DNA of 64,000 nucleotides from Polytrichum commune (Eukaryota; Streptophyta; Polytrichopsida; Polytrichales; Polytrichaceae), in assembly GCA_950295325.1 (NCBI GenBank), contig OX485808.1, forward strand, positions 16,698,527-16,762,526. The letters run 5' to 3'. Every line of letters starts with the position of its first letter. Position 1 is the stretch's first letter. The translations under genes and the position numbers were made by a program. Positions 1 to 10,012 of this stretch are shown here, piece after piece. Below the pieces are notes generated by a model. That model was not told the origin of the DNA and did not search any database. It saw only the letters and a program-made list of their open reading frames with translations.

Positions 1-1983
1 TTTTTTTGAAAGGGGTGAGGTGGTATTGTGGGTTATTGTATTTGTAGTGATATGGTGTGTGTTTGTATGTTTTCTTATTGTTTTTCGTGTTTGATATGGT
101 TTTTGTTTTGTATATGTGTGTTTTGTATTTTGGATGTGTCCTTTGGTTCTGTTTGTTTGTTTCTTGTGTTTGTCCGTAGGATTTATGTTTAATTTCGGTA
201 AGGTTTTATATGTATAATGAAGTTTGTATTGTTGTTGAGGTCTATATTTTGTGTGTGGCATTGAGTTTGGGTGGGGTTTGTATTTTGGATGTGTGTAGTA
301 TATTGTTTGAGTGTTGCCTTTGTGTGTGTGTATAGTAAGGTAGTTGTACTTGTGTTTTATATGGTATTTTGGGTATTGTAGGATATCACGCTTAGTATGA
401 TAATATCTAGATTTAAAGAGTGTGGGCTTTGTTGTAGGTGTGTATATGGTACTAGGGTGTTGTTGGGTTTCTTTGTTGTTTGATGGTATATCTTTTATTG
501 CATAAGAGGTGTATTGTGGTTGTAGGGCAGTGTAGATATTTGTATTATAGGAATACAAAAGGATTTCTAATCTCATAGGGGATATAGTAATTGGGTTGAT
601 GTGTCTTTGTTGGTAAGGGGTGTTGGGTGGTTTATGTCTTGTTATGTTAGCTGTGGTTTTGGTTTTTTGGTATATTTTTGTTTTGTTGATCTTTTCTTTT
701 ATCTTTTTTTGTTTTTTGTTTTCTTTATTGGCGAGGCCGGTAGGCCGAGCTCGTTCTAGTTTATTACGGTTTTTGTTAATTTTTAACATGGAGGTTGAGT
801 ATTTTACGTGGTATTTGTGTTTTGGGTTGTAGTATAGTTTTGGGTGGGTTTTGAGGTTTGGGCAAGGTGTGTTTGGTTTAGTGATATCTATTTTTTGATA
901 TTTTGTGAATATATATTTGGTTGTGGTGGAAGGGTTAGTTGTGGCGGGTGTTATGTTTCTTACTTGTTTGGGTAAGTATATGTATTTTGGATGTGTTTTG
1001 TATGTTGGGTGGGGTTTGTATTTTTGGTGGAGTTTATATGTTTGGCGAGGATTGTATTTTGGGTGTAATATGTATTTTGTGTGGGTTTGTATTTTGGGTG
1101 TGTATATTGTTTCGTTTGAGTTCTGTCTTTGTGCATGCGTGAAGTAAAGTAATTGTATTTATATTTCATATGGTATCATGGCTGGTATGATGGTATCTTT
1201 TATGATAGAATACGGACTTCGTTGTAGGTGTGTGTATGATGTTTGGGTGTGGTCGGGTTTTTGTTTTATTTATTCTTTGGTTTTTTATAATTATGTTTTT
1301 GGTTATAGTGAAAGGGTTAGTTTTGGCGGGTGATATGCTTTTTATTTGTTTGAGTAGGAAGTATGTGTATTTTGGATTAATTGTATGGTATTTGTATTTT
1401 GTTTGAGTATAGTGTTTTGTTTGGGTATTGTATTTTGCTTGAGTATGGTATTCTGATTGAGTATAGTGTTTTTCTTGAGTATGGTATTTTGCTTGAGTAT
1501 GGTGTTTTGTTTGAGTATGATGTGTTGCTTGAGTATGGCATTTTGTTTGTGTATGGTATTTTGTTTGAGTACGGTATTTTTCTTGGGTATGATATTTTGC
1601 TTGGGTATGGTATTTTGCTTGTGTATAGTATTTTGTTTGAGTATGGCATTTTGTTTGAATATGGTATTTTGCTTGAGTATGGTATTTTGTTTGAGTATGA
1701 TATTTTGCTTGGGTACGGTATTTTTCTGGAGTATGGTATTTTGCTTGAGTATGGAATTTGTGTTCGTATAAAGTAGATAACTTGTATTTCATATGGTATT
1801 TTGGACATTGTGGGATACTGTGAGTAGTACGATGGTATCTAGTATTTATTCTAGTATTTATTCTAGGTGTAATAGTATATAGAATACTATGTGTAATACT
1901 ATGTTTAATACTATGTCTACATATGTGTATGTATCTAAGATAGTATTGAAGTAAATACTTTTGTTTTACCCGGCGATTTGTGG
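1..1983 (-). repeat. A/C-rich spacer of LINE C with degenerate ORF2 N-terminal modules
   Basis: Read on the minus strand this stretch is almost free of G and rich in A and C, like the ORF1-ORF2 spacers of A and B. It starts just after the ORF1 stop. A relic of the conserved module box (GGCCTACCGGCCTCGCC on the minus strand) lies near 730-746 with its start codon lost. Similar phrases near 880-970 and 1290-1360, and near 380-450 and 1160-1240, suggest partly duplicated modules about 0.4-0.8 kb apart. Long open frames across this region follow from the composition and the internal repeat; I do not call them genes. Confidence 0.6.
1390..1760 (-). repeat. 18-bp tandem repeat array in LINE C spacer
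   Basis: About 20 imperfect copies of an 18-bp unit, on the plus strand TATTTTGCTTGAGTATGG with variants. Because 18 is a multiple of three, every frame stays open; one minus-strand frame gives a repeated YHTQAK hexapeptide. It is probably non-coding expansion inside the spacer, though translation cannot be excluded from sequence alone. Confidence 0.85.
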
Positions 1984-2476
1984 TCAATCCACATTTGGCA
2001 AGTCTTTAATCATAAGATTTGGGTTTACCAACCCAGTAATTTGTTGCATCCCGGTAAGTGCAATGGTTAATGTGCTTTGGATATCCAACATTTGCTTCTT
2101 CAATTTTTCGTTGATGTCATCTACATAGTTGTGGGCCTCTTTGACTATGTCATCCTTCAAGACCTTCATCTCTTTGTGTAGTTCAAGCTTGAGTTTCTTG
2201 TTACCTTCTTCAATGGCCTCCTTCATGATGGTAAAAACTTCGCTTTTGGTGGCATTCTTCTCCCCTTGGTTTTGGTTTTGGATTGCTTCAATGGTGTTCA
2301 CCAAGCAAGTGTTAGTATCTTCAAATCCAAACTTGACCAACAAATCTTTGGAGGGTTTGTCAATACCATCAAGACTTCTACGATGAGGAGTGATTTTCAC
2401 ATGATAAACACCAATTTTTTCCTCTTTTCCTACAAACTTTTTGTATACAAAGGGGTTGAGGCATTCAACATTTGCA
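1984..2476 (-). pseudogene. LINE C ORF1, C-terminal part
   Basis: C-terminal third of the ORF1 protein of copy C. It begins at the LINE A insertion point with an ECLNPFVY-like segment, continues through ITPHRRSLDG and a helical, charged segment rich in Lys/Glu (EEGNKKLKLELHKEM) that looks like a coiled coil, and ends PNVD followed by TGA. The matching segment of A (12782-13270) is very similar. The N-terminal two thirds lie at 16227-17502; the duplicated CAACATTTGCA shows the two halves were once contiguous. The last codon GTG-GAT-TGA leads directly into the A/C-rich spacer. Function by family: RNA-binding chaperone of the LINE RNP. Confidence 0.8.
2466..2476. repeat. Target site duplication of LINE A (3' side)
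   Basis: CAACATTTGCA, identical to 16227-16237 at the other end of LINE A. The copies lie in ORF1 of LINE C, and removing the insert plus one copy restores collinearity with the uninterrupted ORF1 of A around 13260. Confidence 0.9.
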
Positions 2477-2488
2477 ATAATAACAACT

Positions 2489-2509
2489 TCGGTCTCCGAA
2501 GGAGACCGA
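2489..2509 (-). promoter_or_regulatory. Terminal 3' hairpin of LINE A
   Basis: Perfect 9-bp stem TCGGTCTCC / GGAGACCGA with a TTC loop on the minus strand, about 12 bases from the element's end. The same structure with a TCC loop ends LINE B (56611-56629). Confidence 0.8.
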
Positions 2510-2579
2510 CGTGAATTAAGTGTCTGTTCGATCTACCTTCAATCCCAAGCCCACAGGACAGAGGTATGAAGGAGAAGAT

Positions 2580-2602
2580 CTACTCCCCCCTTTCGAGAGT
2601 AG
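2580..2602 (-). promoter_or_regulatory. Second 3' UTR hairpin of LINE A
   Basis: CTACTC paired with GAGTAG around a roughly 11-base loop containing CGAAAGG. The equivalent in LINE B is at 56517-56536, with the same stem and a shorter loop also containing CGAAAGG. Confidence 0.6.
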
Positions 2603-2686
2603 ACACTTTAGACACAAGAAACCAGTAATGTAACCTACGCCTAATATAATACCCTTTGCCCCTTACCCTAACTTTTAAGTTCTGAG

Positions 2687-5600
2687 TTATGGGGGGTCTG
2701 GATTTTGGGGGAGTGGTTGGTGGTTTTCAATTCTCCTTTTATGGAGGAGAATATACATAGCATATTGTATTGCAATGGTGTTAATATTTTTGAAAGTATT
2801 TTTGATGGTGGCCATAGGTATTTTGAAGTTGGTCTCTAGTGCTTTCATAGATGGGATGTGGGCAGTCGCTCTGGCATCAGCAGTGATAACAATAAGTGGT
2901 TCGATTTTCCATCCTTTGGAAGCAATGCTAGCAATTAGTGAGTTGTATTTATTATTTTTTGCTTCAATTGCTTCTGGGGAGAATCTGTCATTGCAGTATG
3001 TGAATTCAATGAATTGTATGGTAAGGTGAGGGTCGACATCTCTGGGAGGGGCATTTTGATAGGGTAGTCCTTTAACACAGAGGATATCAAGTCTAAATCT
3101 TGCGTTGCAGTGACATCTTTGTGTACTACATGTGCAGGGGAGTAGCCAATTGGGGACTGTGTTTTCTTGGGGGTTGTTATTGAAGGTGCCAGCATTCATG
3201 AGAGTAAAGCATCGGGATTTTTCTGATGAGATTAGGAGCTTCCTAATTTCTCCGACTGCTTTGTTATGTCTTTTAACTCTAAGTGAGTGTATATGTTGGT
3301 GTTTACATGTAAGTAATACATGTATCCATGTATCTGGTTCATTTGAGTTGCATATGGGGCACGTGATAGTGGGAAATCTTTGGTGGCCAAAAAACATTTG
3401 TTTTCTCGCATTCCCCATGTAGGTTCCTGTGCGGAATTTGATGAGGCATGATTTTTGTTTGTCGGTGATAGCGGGATCTGTCCAGAACTCGTTCGACAAC
3501 TCGTTGTCTATCTCTATGTTTTCTGTCCATTTACAGGTGTTGGGGGTTTGTGTGGCCATGATTGGTAGGTTCTTTTCCCTATCATATTTTTTAATTTGTT
3601 TTTCTAAGAATCCAACTGGGCCTTTGTCCGGAACGTCTTCCATCGAGGCCCATACGTCTTTTTGGTAATAGTAAGGGGTGGCGTGGGCATGTTCGTATGG
3701 GTGGGCGGCAATTTTGTGCTCTAATTCTAATCCTTCTTTTGCTAGTTTGTGTGCTTTTTCATTGCCGTCAATGTTGACGTGTGCTCAAACTTTGTATAGT
3801 GTAATTGGTTGTGTCATTTTTTGAAGAATTTTTACCATGGAGGCTAGTGTGGTTTGGTCTGGGTGACTATTATGAAGTGTGGGGTGTTTAATTTGAGTGT
3901 TAAGTAGGTATAATACATTTAGACTGTCTGTGAATATGAATGCGGGTTCGTTGGGATATTGTGTGTTGATGATGCTTAGTGTTTCGTGTATAGCAATCAT
4001 TTCTGCTCGTAATATGTTTTGATGTCCATGTAATCTATTGGCGATGTTTAGCCCTTTGGGGCTGTAGATACCGTATCCGGCTCTTTCTCTTCTCCATTCC
4101 CCAGGGGCTATTTCTTTGGGTTTCATAAAGGAGCCATCAGTGTAGTAGCTGAATTGGGGGTGGAATTTTAGTGGTAGGTTCGTTTGGTAGTTTGGGAGTT
4201 GTGGGGTGGGGGTGTTATTGTTTGGGGGTATCTTTGGGTAATTTGATTTAGACCATTTTTTACTAGAGTTCACTGTGATGTTTGAAGGGGTGGATGGTGC
4301 AATTTGGGTGTGGCTTTGTAATATTTGGAGATTGTCTGCTATGTCCTTTAGTAATTTCATTTGTTTATAGGTGCCTATATTATTGTTTTGGTGGTGGATA
4401 CAAAATATTTGTAGGGTAGACGGTTCTTTTCTTGTAATATTGAGTTCGGGAGGTATTGTGGGTTCTTCATATGCAATCGTATCGGCTGCAAATTGGGCAA
4501 TGATGTGTGTGTCCAAGAATGAACCTATGTGCGGGTTTGGGTTTTTGTACCAGTCGGTATCCGGAGATATAAGTATAGTGATTGTATATGGATCATTTTG
4601 GGCCGCCATGCGAGCCCAGTGAATGGCTTGTTGTAAGTCTGTTGCGTTGTGGGGGTGAGCGTATCCTTTTCCTTGCCATTTGTGGTCGAATGCTTTCCCT
4701 AAGGATCCAAATATTATGTCCCGTGAGAATGGCGAGTAGAATTGGGTGAGTTGCGTGGGGCATGTCACTGGGGATGAGAAGTATGACTGGTTGATATTGA
4801 ATGTGGTTATTAGGAGATCTAATATTGGGGTTGGTATTGTGTATTGGGCACGTTTGAGTGGGTCATTTTTCGGGATTCGGTATTTGTATCTTTGATATAG
4901 CCAAACCATTTCGGTTTCGAAAGATTGGGTGGGCGGTTCTAGACCATGTGTGGTATTTTTTGCCAATTGGTATTGTTTCCATAACCACATTAGTCTGGTT
5001 TTCGGGATGGTGATGAGGTGCCTACCATTATCTTCGTATATGTGAGCGACGTTGAATTGTATTTGGATAGTATCGGAGTTGGTTTCGATGTCATTTTTTG
5101 GGTTACATTCATTAATAAAGATATGTGCTAGTGGGATTATTGTGGTAGGTATGACATATCTTGTGTCTCTTTGTTGTTCGGTGGAGAAGTAGGCATTAAT
5201 AATGTTTGAGAAGTGTTTGTGTTGTCTTTCCGTGTAGTAGTGGGTAAGTAGGACGGTGTTGTGGTTGCATGTGTTGGCATCACAATAGGGGTATAGGTCC
5301 CTTGGGGTTTGCCATTTGTTGCATGTGTGGTTATTTGTTGTAGTCCATTGACATAGGTATGACGTGACTGTTCTTTTTATTCCGTTATGGTCGGTAGATT
5401 GTTTTTGTTTGTGATCAAGTATTTTGTATATGGGATATTGTCGGGGGTCCTTAAGTATGTTGTTGGGGGGAGGGGGTAGAGGGGGGATGGGAGGGTTTGG
5501 GGGGTGTATGGGGGGAGTCGGTAGGTGAGGTAGAATGTTGTGGTGTCTTAGTATATATTTGTCTTTGAGGGATCTGGGTGGATGGTGTCGTTGGCATGGT

Positions 5601-8600
5601 AGGGGGCATTCGGGATTACAGAGAGGTTGGCAAAATAGTTGATTAACGATGTTTAGTGCACTTTGGATGAGTTTGGAAGGGGTGGAGTGGTAGATTTTGA
5701 ATTCGTATAGGTTCATTAGTGTGGTGCCATTAGGCATGGTAATTTGGTCTAGTGTTGTTATATTATGTATGAGCAATTTGTGTAATAGCTTAAGTGAGGT
5801 GTTGGGATTTAGACCCTGTAGCATTTGTGCTTCTTGCATCCACGCGTTTTCGAGTGGGGATGGGTGTAGGAGGAAGTTGTTTATTGTACTTTTAAGGTGG
5901 ACTCCTGCTTCATGCTTGAGCAGAAATAATGTTATAGTAATAGGTGATCTAATACAATGGTAGTATTTAATACGGGTAATTTCTTTAGAACCTCCGTATT
6001 TGGCAAGTATAAATTGCGTTAGGCCGGTATAAATTTTGCCAATTCGGCCTTTATCGTTAAGGGCGTTTTGTAGTTGCTCTCCAATACACCGTAGGTAGGC
6101 ATTTTGTAGTGAAAATGCTTCAATTCCAAATAGGTTGTGGGGGAGTTGTGTAGTAATATTAGATGTGCATTTGGGTATTCCGCATATTGTTTTATGGAGT
6201 GCGATGATCTTTTTGTCAAGTTTTTTTATGGCTGGTATGGAGTATAGTACTGCATAAAAGCTATATGCTATTCCAGCGCGTATGACTGTATCAGCCATGT
6301 TGATTTTTTGTTTCATAGTAGTTGGGCATGCTACGAGGGCTTGATATTGTTTGATTACTTTAGCTGTAGTGGTATTTATTTGTGTTTTCCACTTAAGTGA
6401 TGGTGCGAAATTTATTCCTAGGTATGTGTAGGGTTCGTGTTGGTTTAGGACTGGTATAGGTTGGTTTCTATAGTTTATGTTGGTGGATTGGATTAGGGCC
6501 TTGAAGGTTGTGGGATTAAGTTTAGATTTATTTGGGCATCCAGTTACTGCGCATTTTGGTATTCCTAGATCCATTCCTGCCCATTTGCAGAATTTGTCTA
6601 GTTTATGTAATTGTGTTTGTAGTGTCTCTAGTTTGTTGGCGATTGCTGCAAGGTCGTCTGCATATGCTACTGATGAGATTTTAACTCTCGACGTACCGAA
6701 AGTATATCCATTGTTTCCTTGTTGTAGCCATCTAAGTAGGGGTTGTAGAAATATGATGAATAAGTATGGGCTAAGGGTATCGCCTTGTATTGTACCTCTT
6801 TGGATGTGAATTGGTAGGGTTTTTCCAAAGTGTTCGCCAGCGAATATGGTTGAAGATTGTGAGTATATGTTTCCTATGAGGTTTATTGAGTCATTGGGGT
6901 AACCCAAGTCTTTCATTATGGCTAAGAGTCTGGCGTGGTCAATGGAGCCAAAGGCGTTTTTGAAGTCAATGTAAAGAATGTATATATCTTGGTTTGTGAG
7001 TCTTGCGTCTTCAAGCACTGCAATTAGTATTTGGAATTGTCTGGAGGTGCTTCTTTCTGCTCTGAACCCTTCTTGGCTATCGTGTAGTATTTGGTATCTT
7101 TCTCCGTATGCTGATAGGATAGAGGTTAGTGTACTTGTGTAAAGTTTATATATGGTGTTAGCAAGTGCAATAGGTCTGTGATTCGTTAGTTGTGATTTAT
7201 TACCTTTTTTATATAATAAAACTGTTAGGCTAGTTTTCTATGATGCGGGAATTTGTTTTTGTTTATAGCAGTGCTTAAAGAATAGGAAAAATAATTTGTG
7301 AAAGCGCGGAGGCATATTTTTTAGGATTGAGTTGGGAATTTTGTCTGGACCTGGAGCTTTGTTATTACTCAGGTTTTTAAGACAGAAGTCATAGGTTTCT
7401 TGATCAAAATATGTGTGTAAGGGGATTTGGGGTTCGTCTCGTTTGTCAATTATGTATCCTTCTAAGTCGTGCCATTGGTATTGTCTGACTCCACATGTAC
7501 AGTGTAGTGGATGTGTATTTTGATGGTGGCATGTGGGGACTGTTGGGCGGTTACTGATGGATTGTTGTGCGTAAATCTCTGATGCAATGTCTTCAGGGTT
7601 GGTTAATATGTTGTTTTGTCTATCAATGATGGAGTCAAGAGGTGAGGTTTCAGTGTTTTTGAAGACTTTTTGGTTTATTTTCTTGGGGCTTTTTTCATAC
7701 ATTTGGCGGTATTTCGATACGGCTTTTAGAATGCAGTCTCTAGTATATTTTGTGGTGATTTTTCTGGCTTTTTTATTTGCAGTTTTTGCGATGGCCGCTA
7801 TTGTGTTAATCCATTCATCAGGGGATGCTGCTATAGCGGGTGGGTACGGAATGCTGACGTGTTGGTGGTTTCGGATATCGTTTAGGATGGAGTGCACTTG
7901 CCAGCGTGGATCATGTTGTGCTATGTAAATGGCTTTCCTGATGAGGTGATATGTGTTGAGGTATCTTTTCCATTCTCTAGCTAGTTTACGTGGTAGAAAA
8001 CCACCTTGTTGCGATGTTCTGGTTGTAAGGTTGGGTAGTGGGTTTGCTTTGCAGGTTTTTTCAATTGTTTCTGAGATTTTGTTTATAATGTAGTCCAGTG
8101 ATGTACATACAAGTTGCCATTGATCAGATGTTAAGTGTTGGTGGTTTTCTAATAGTGTGGTAAGTATTTTAAGTTGGGTGGAGTTTTCTTCAAAGAATGT
8201 TATGTTGAATTTTTCTAGGTTTTCAGGTGGTATCGGGTTCAGTATTATAGTTGGTGAGGTGTTTGTAGGGGGTGGGGGTCTGGCTATAAGTGTGTTGTGT
8301 GGGATGTGTAATGTGACTGGATAGTGATCTGAATTTAGATTCATGTTTGTGTTTGTAGTAGAGGTAAATTTGTTGTTGTCTGGGAAGTGAATATAGAAAC
8401 AATCTATTAGGCTTGTTGATGTGTAGTTGTATCCACCTTGTCTGGAGATACTAGTGTTGGTTTGAATATATTCTAAGTTGAGAGATGTGGTGAAGTTTTT
8501 CCATTGGAAGTCTTCTTCTTGTGGGGGGGTGTTAGTGCTGTTATTTTGTCTGCCCCTGAGTGCAATATCTCTGTTAAAGTCTCCGCATAGTGTGTATATG

Positions 8601-10012
8601 TGATTAGGGTGTATAGTGATTTGGTTAGTGATTTCATTCTTAAGGTGTGGGATAAGACATGTGTTTTCTAAGTGCGTGGGAATATACATGTGTATGATTA
8701 GCCAAGGTATTAGTGGGTGGTTATTTATTTTTATTATTTGTAGATATGGGAAGATGTTTGCTGGTGTGGGGATTTTTGTGACATTCCCTGGGAATGCATA
8801 TTTACAATGGATAAATGTAAGTAGGCCACCTCTTCCGGGGGTATAAGGCATCATTTGTTGGATGCACCTTGTGAGTGCGTGTGTGTTGTTGAAAATGAGT
8901 TTGAATTCCGGGAATAGGTTTTGTATATATTTCGTAGATTTGTTTGCAGTAAGTTTGGTTTCTTGGATATGTATGATTGCTGTGTTGTTTTGAGAGTTGT
9001 TTATTAAGCTTTGTAAGTCTGGTAATGATGTGTTGAGTGATGACGCATTCCAAGTTATTATGATTGTTTCATGTTCGGTGTTGGTGTTTATTCTTGTGAT
9101 TGGTGTGGGAGCGGCTGGGAGTGGGGGTGGGTGTGAATATTCGCTGATGTTTTCTAAACATCTAAGTGTTTCAGCTATCAACTAGTTTGGGAGGAAAGGG
9201 AATTATTTCTTAAGGGCGGTTGATGTGGGTGTGGTTACTTGGTTGTGGATGAATTCGTATATTTTTGTGTGTATTGAATTTTGAGGGAGTATTATATGTT
9301 GATTGTTTTCTATGAATGTTGTGTAGGGGTGCGGTGTCAGTATGTGTCGCTCGGGGGGGTTGGTGAGGTTAGCTAGCCTAATGATTAACGTGTTGGTCCA
9401 TATGTTATTAAAGTGGTAGTTTTGGGGTTGGACTAGCATGTTATTGCATATGTCTATTGCGGGGTGGATGGTAATAATTAGGGCGTATAGCATATGGGTT
9501 GGTGGCGACTGGTTTTGTGTTTGGGTATAATGGTGTAGATGTGGGTATGTGGTGATTGCTTGGAGGTGTAGTGGGTGTGTGTGTTTTAGGATAGGGGCGA
9601 ATGTATTTGCTAGGTGTTGGTATTCAGGTTGTAGTTTTATAGTATTTGGGATAAAATACGTGTTGGCTCTTTTTTTGCGTGTAATAGGGTGTGTTCGTAG
9701 AATATCAGGCATTGGTCCCGGGTTAAGTTCGATATCTCCGCATTTTAGTAGATCTAGTATGTCAATGAAGTAATATCCGTAGAATTGAAGTGTTTTTGGT
9801 TTTCTCATATTTATTTTAAGATATTTCAAACATGTGAATTTGGTTGTGGAAAAGAGGTTAGGCATAGCGGGAGTGGTTTTTTCTACTAGTTCGGGTGAGA
9901 AGTGTGACGTTGCATTGTTTGTAGGTAGTGGGTTTGTTACTGAGTTAGGTTTCCAATTTTTTATGAAGTGGTATGTGTTATTTATGTGGCGAGGCCGGTA
10001 GGCCGAGGCCAT
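2687..10012 (-). pseudogene. LINE A ORF2: 2A - APE endonuclease - RT - RNase H - CCHC polyprotein (four nonsense codons)
   Basis: One reading frame of 2,441 codons from the ATG of MASAYRPRH (10012) to a stop at 2687, with no frameshift but four in-frame stops: TAA 9203-9205, TAG 9182-9184, TAG 7238-7240 (Trp in B) and TGA 3785-3787 (Arg in B). Approximate residues: 1-99 N-terminal module; 93-100 DIELNPGP; about 315-570 APE endonuclease (TWN, QETKL, GDFN, SDHYPV); about 900-1300 RT (KAPGPDKIP, DFKNAFGS, GDTLSPYLF, YADD); about 1970-2140 RNase H (TDGSF, AEM, TDS, then GNEKAH where an Asp is expected); about 2215-2240 finger CPIC...H...C. It would nick target DNA and copy the element RNA by target-primed reverse transcription. 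B's ORF2 is almost the same length. Confidence 0.9.
9713..9736 (-). other. 2A-like ribosome-skipping motif in LINE A ORF2
   Basis: Codons read LLKCG then DIELNPGP, matching the 2A consensus D-(V/I)-E-x-N-P-G-P exactly, preceded by a short hydrophobic helix-like segment (YYFIDILDLL) as in known 2A sequences. In 2A peptides the ribosome fails to join Gly to Pro and continues, giving two proteins. Here a 99-residue N-terminal peptide would be separated from the endonuclease-RT part, which would begin P-MPDILR. Skipping itself is inference from the motif. Confidence 0.85.

Larger units (their letters stand above)
2477..2686 (-). promoter_or_regulatory. LINE A 3' UTR
   Basis: About 210 bases from the ORF2 stop to the target duplication. 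Conserved blocks shared with the 3' UTR of B (56369-56645) include the CTACTC/GAGTAG hairpin, a stretch around CATACCTCTGT, the sequence CAGACACTT, and the terminal GGTCTCC/GGAGACC hairpin followed by GAAGTT and a short TTG/TTA tail. There is no poly(A) tail. By analogy with LINEs whose RT recognises 3' stem-loops, this is the likely RT-recognition region. Confidence 0.65.

Noticed and set aside
1381-1776. CRISPR-like array
   Set aside because: The units are contiguous 18-bp repeats without unique spacers, in a eukaryotic LINE.
1166-1987. 273-codon minus-strand frame after ORF1 as a protein gene
   Set aside because: It begins at a non-ATG codon and consists of the 18-bp repeat and A/C-biased sequence; openness is explained by period and composition.
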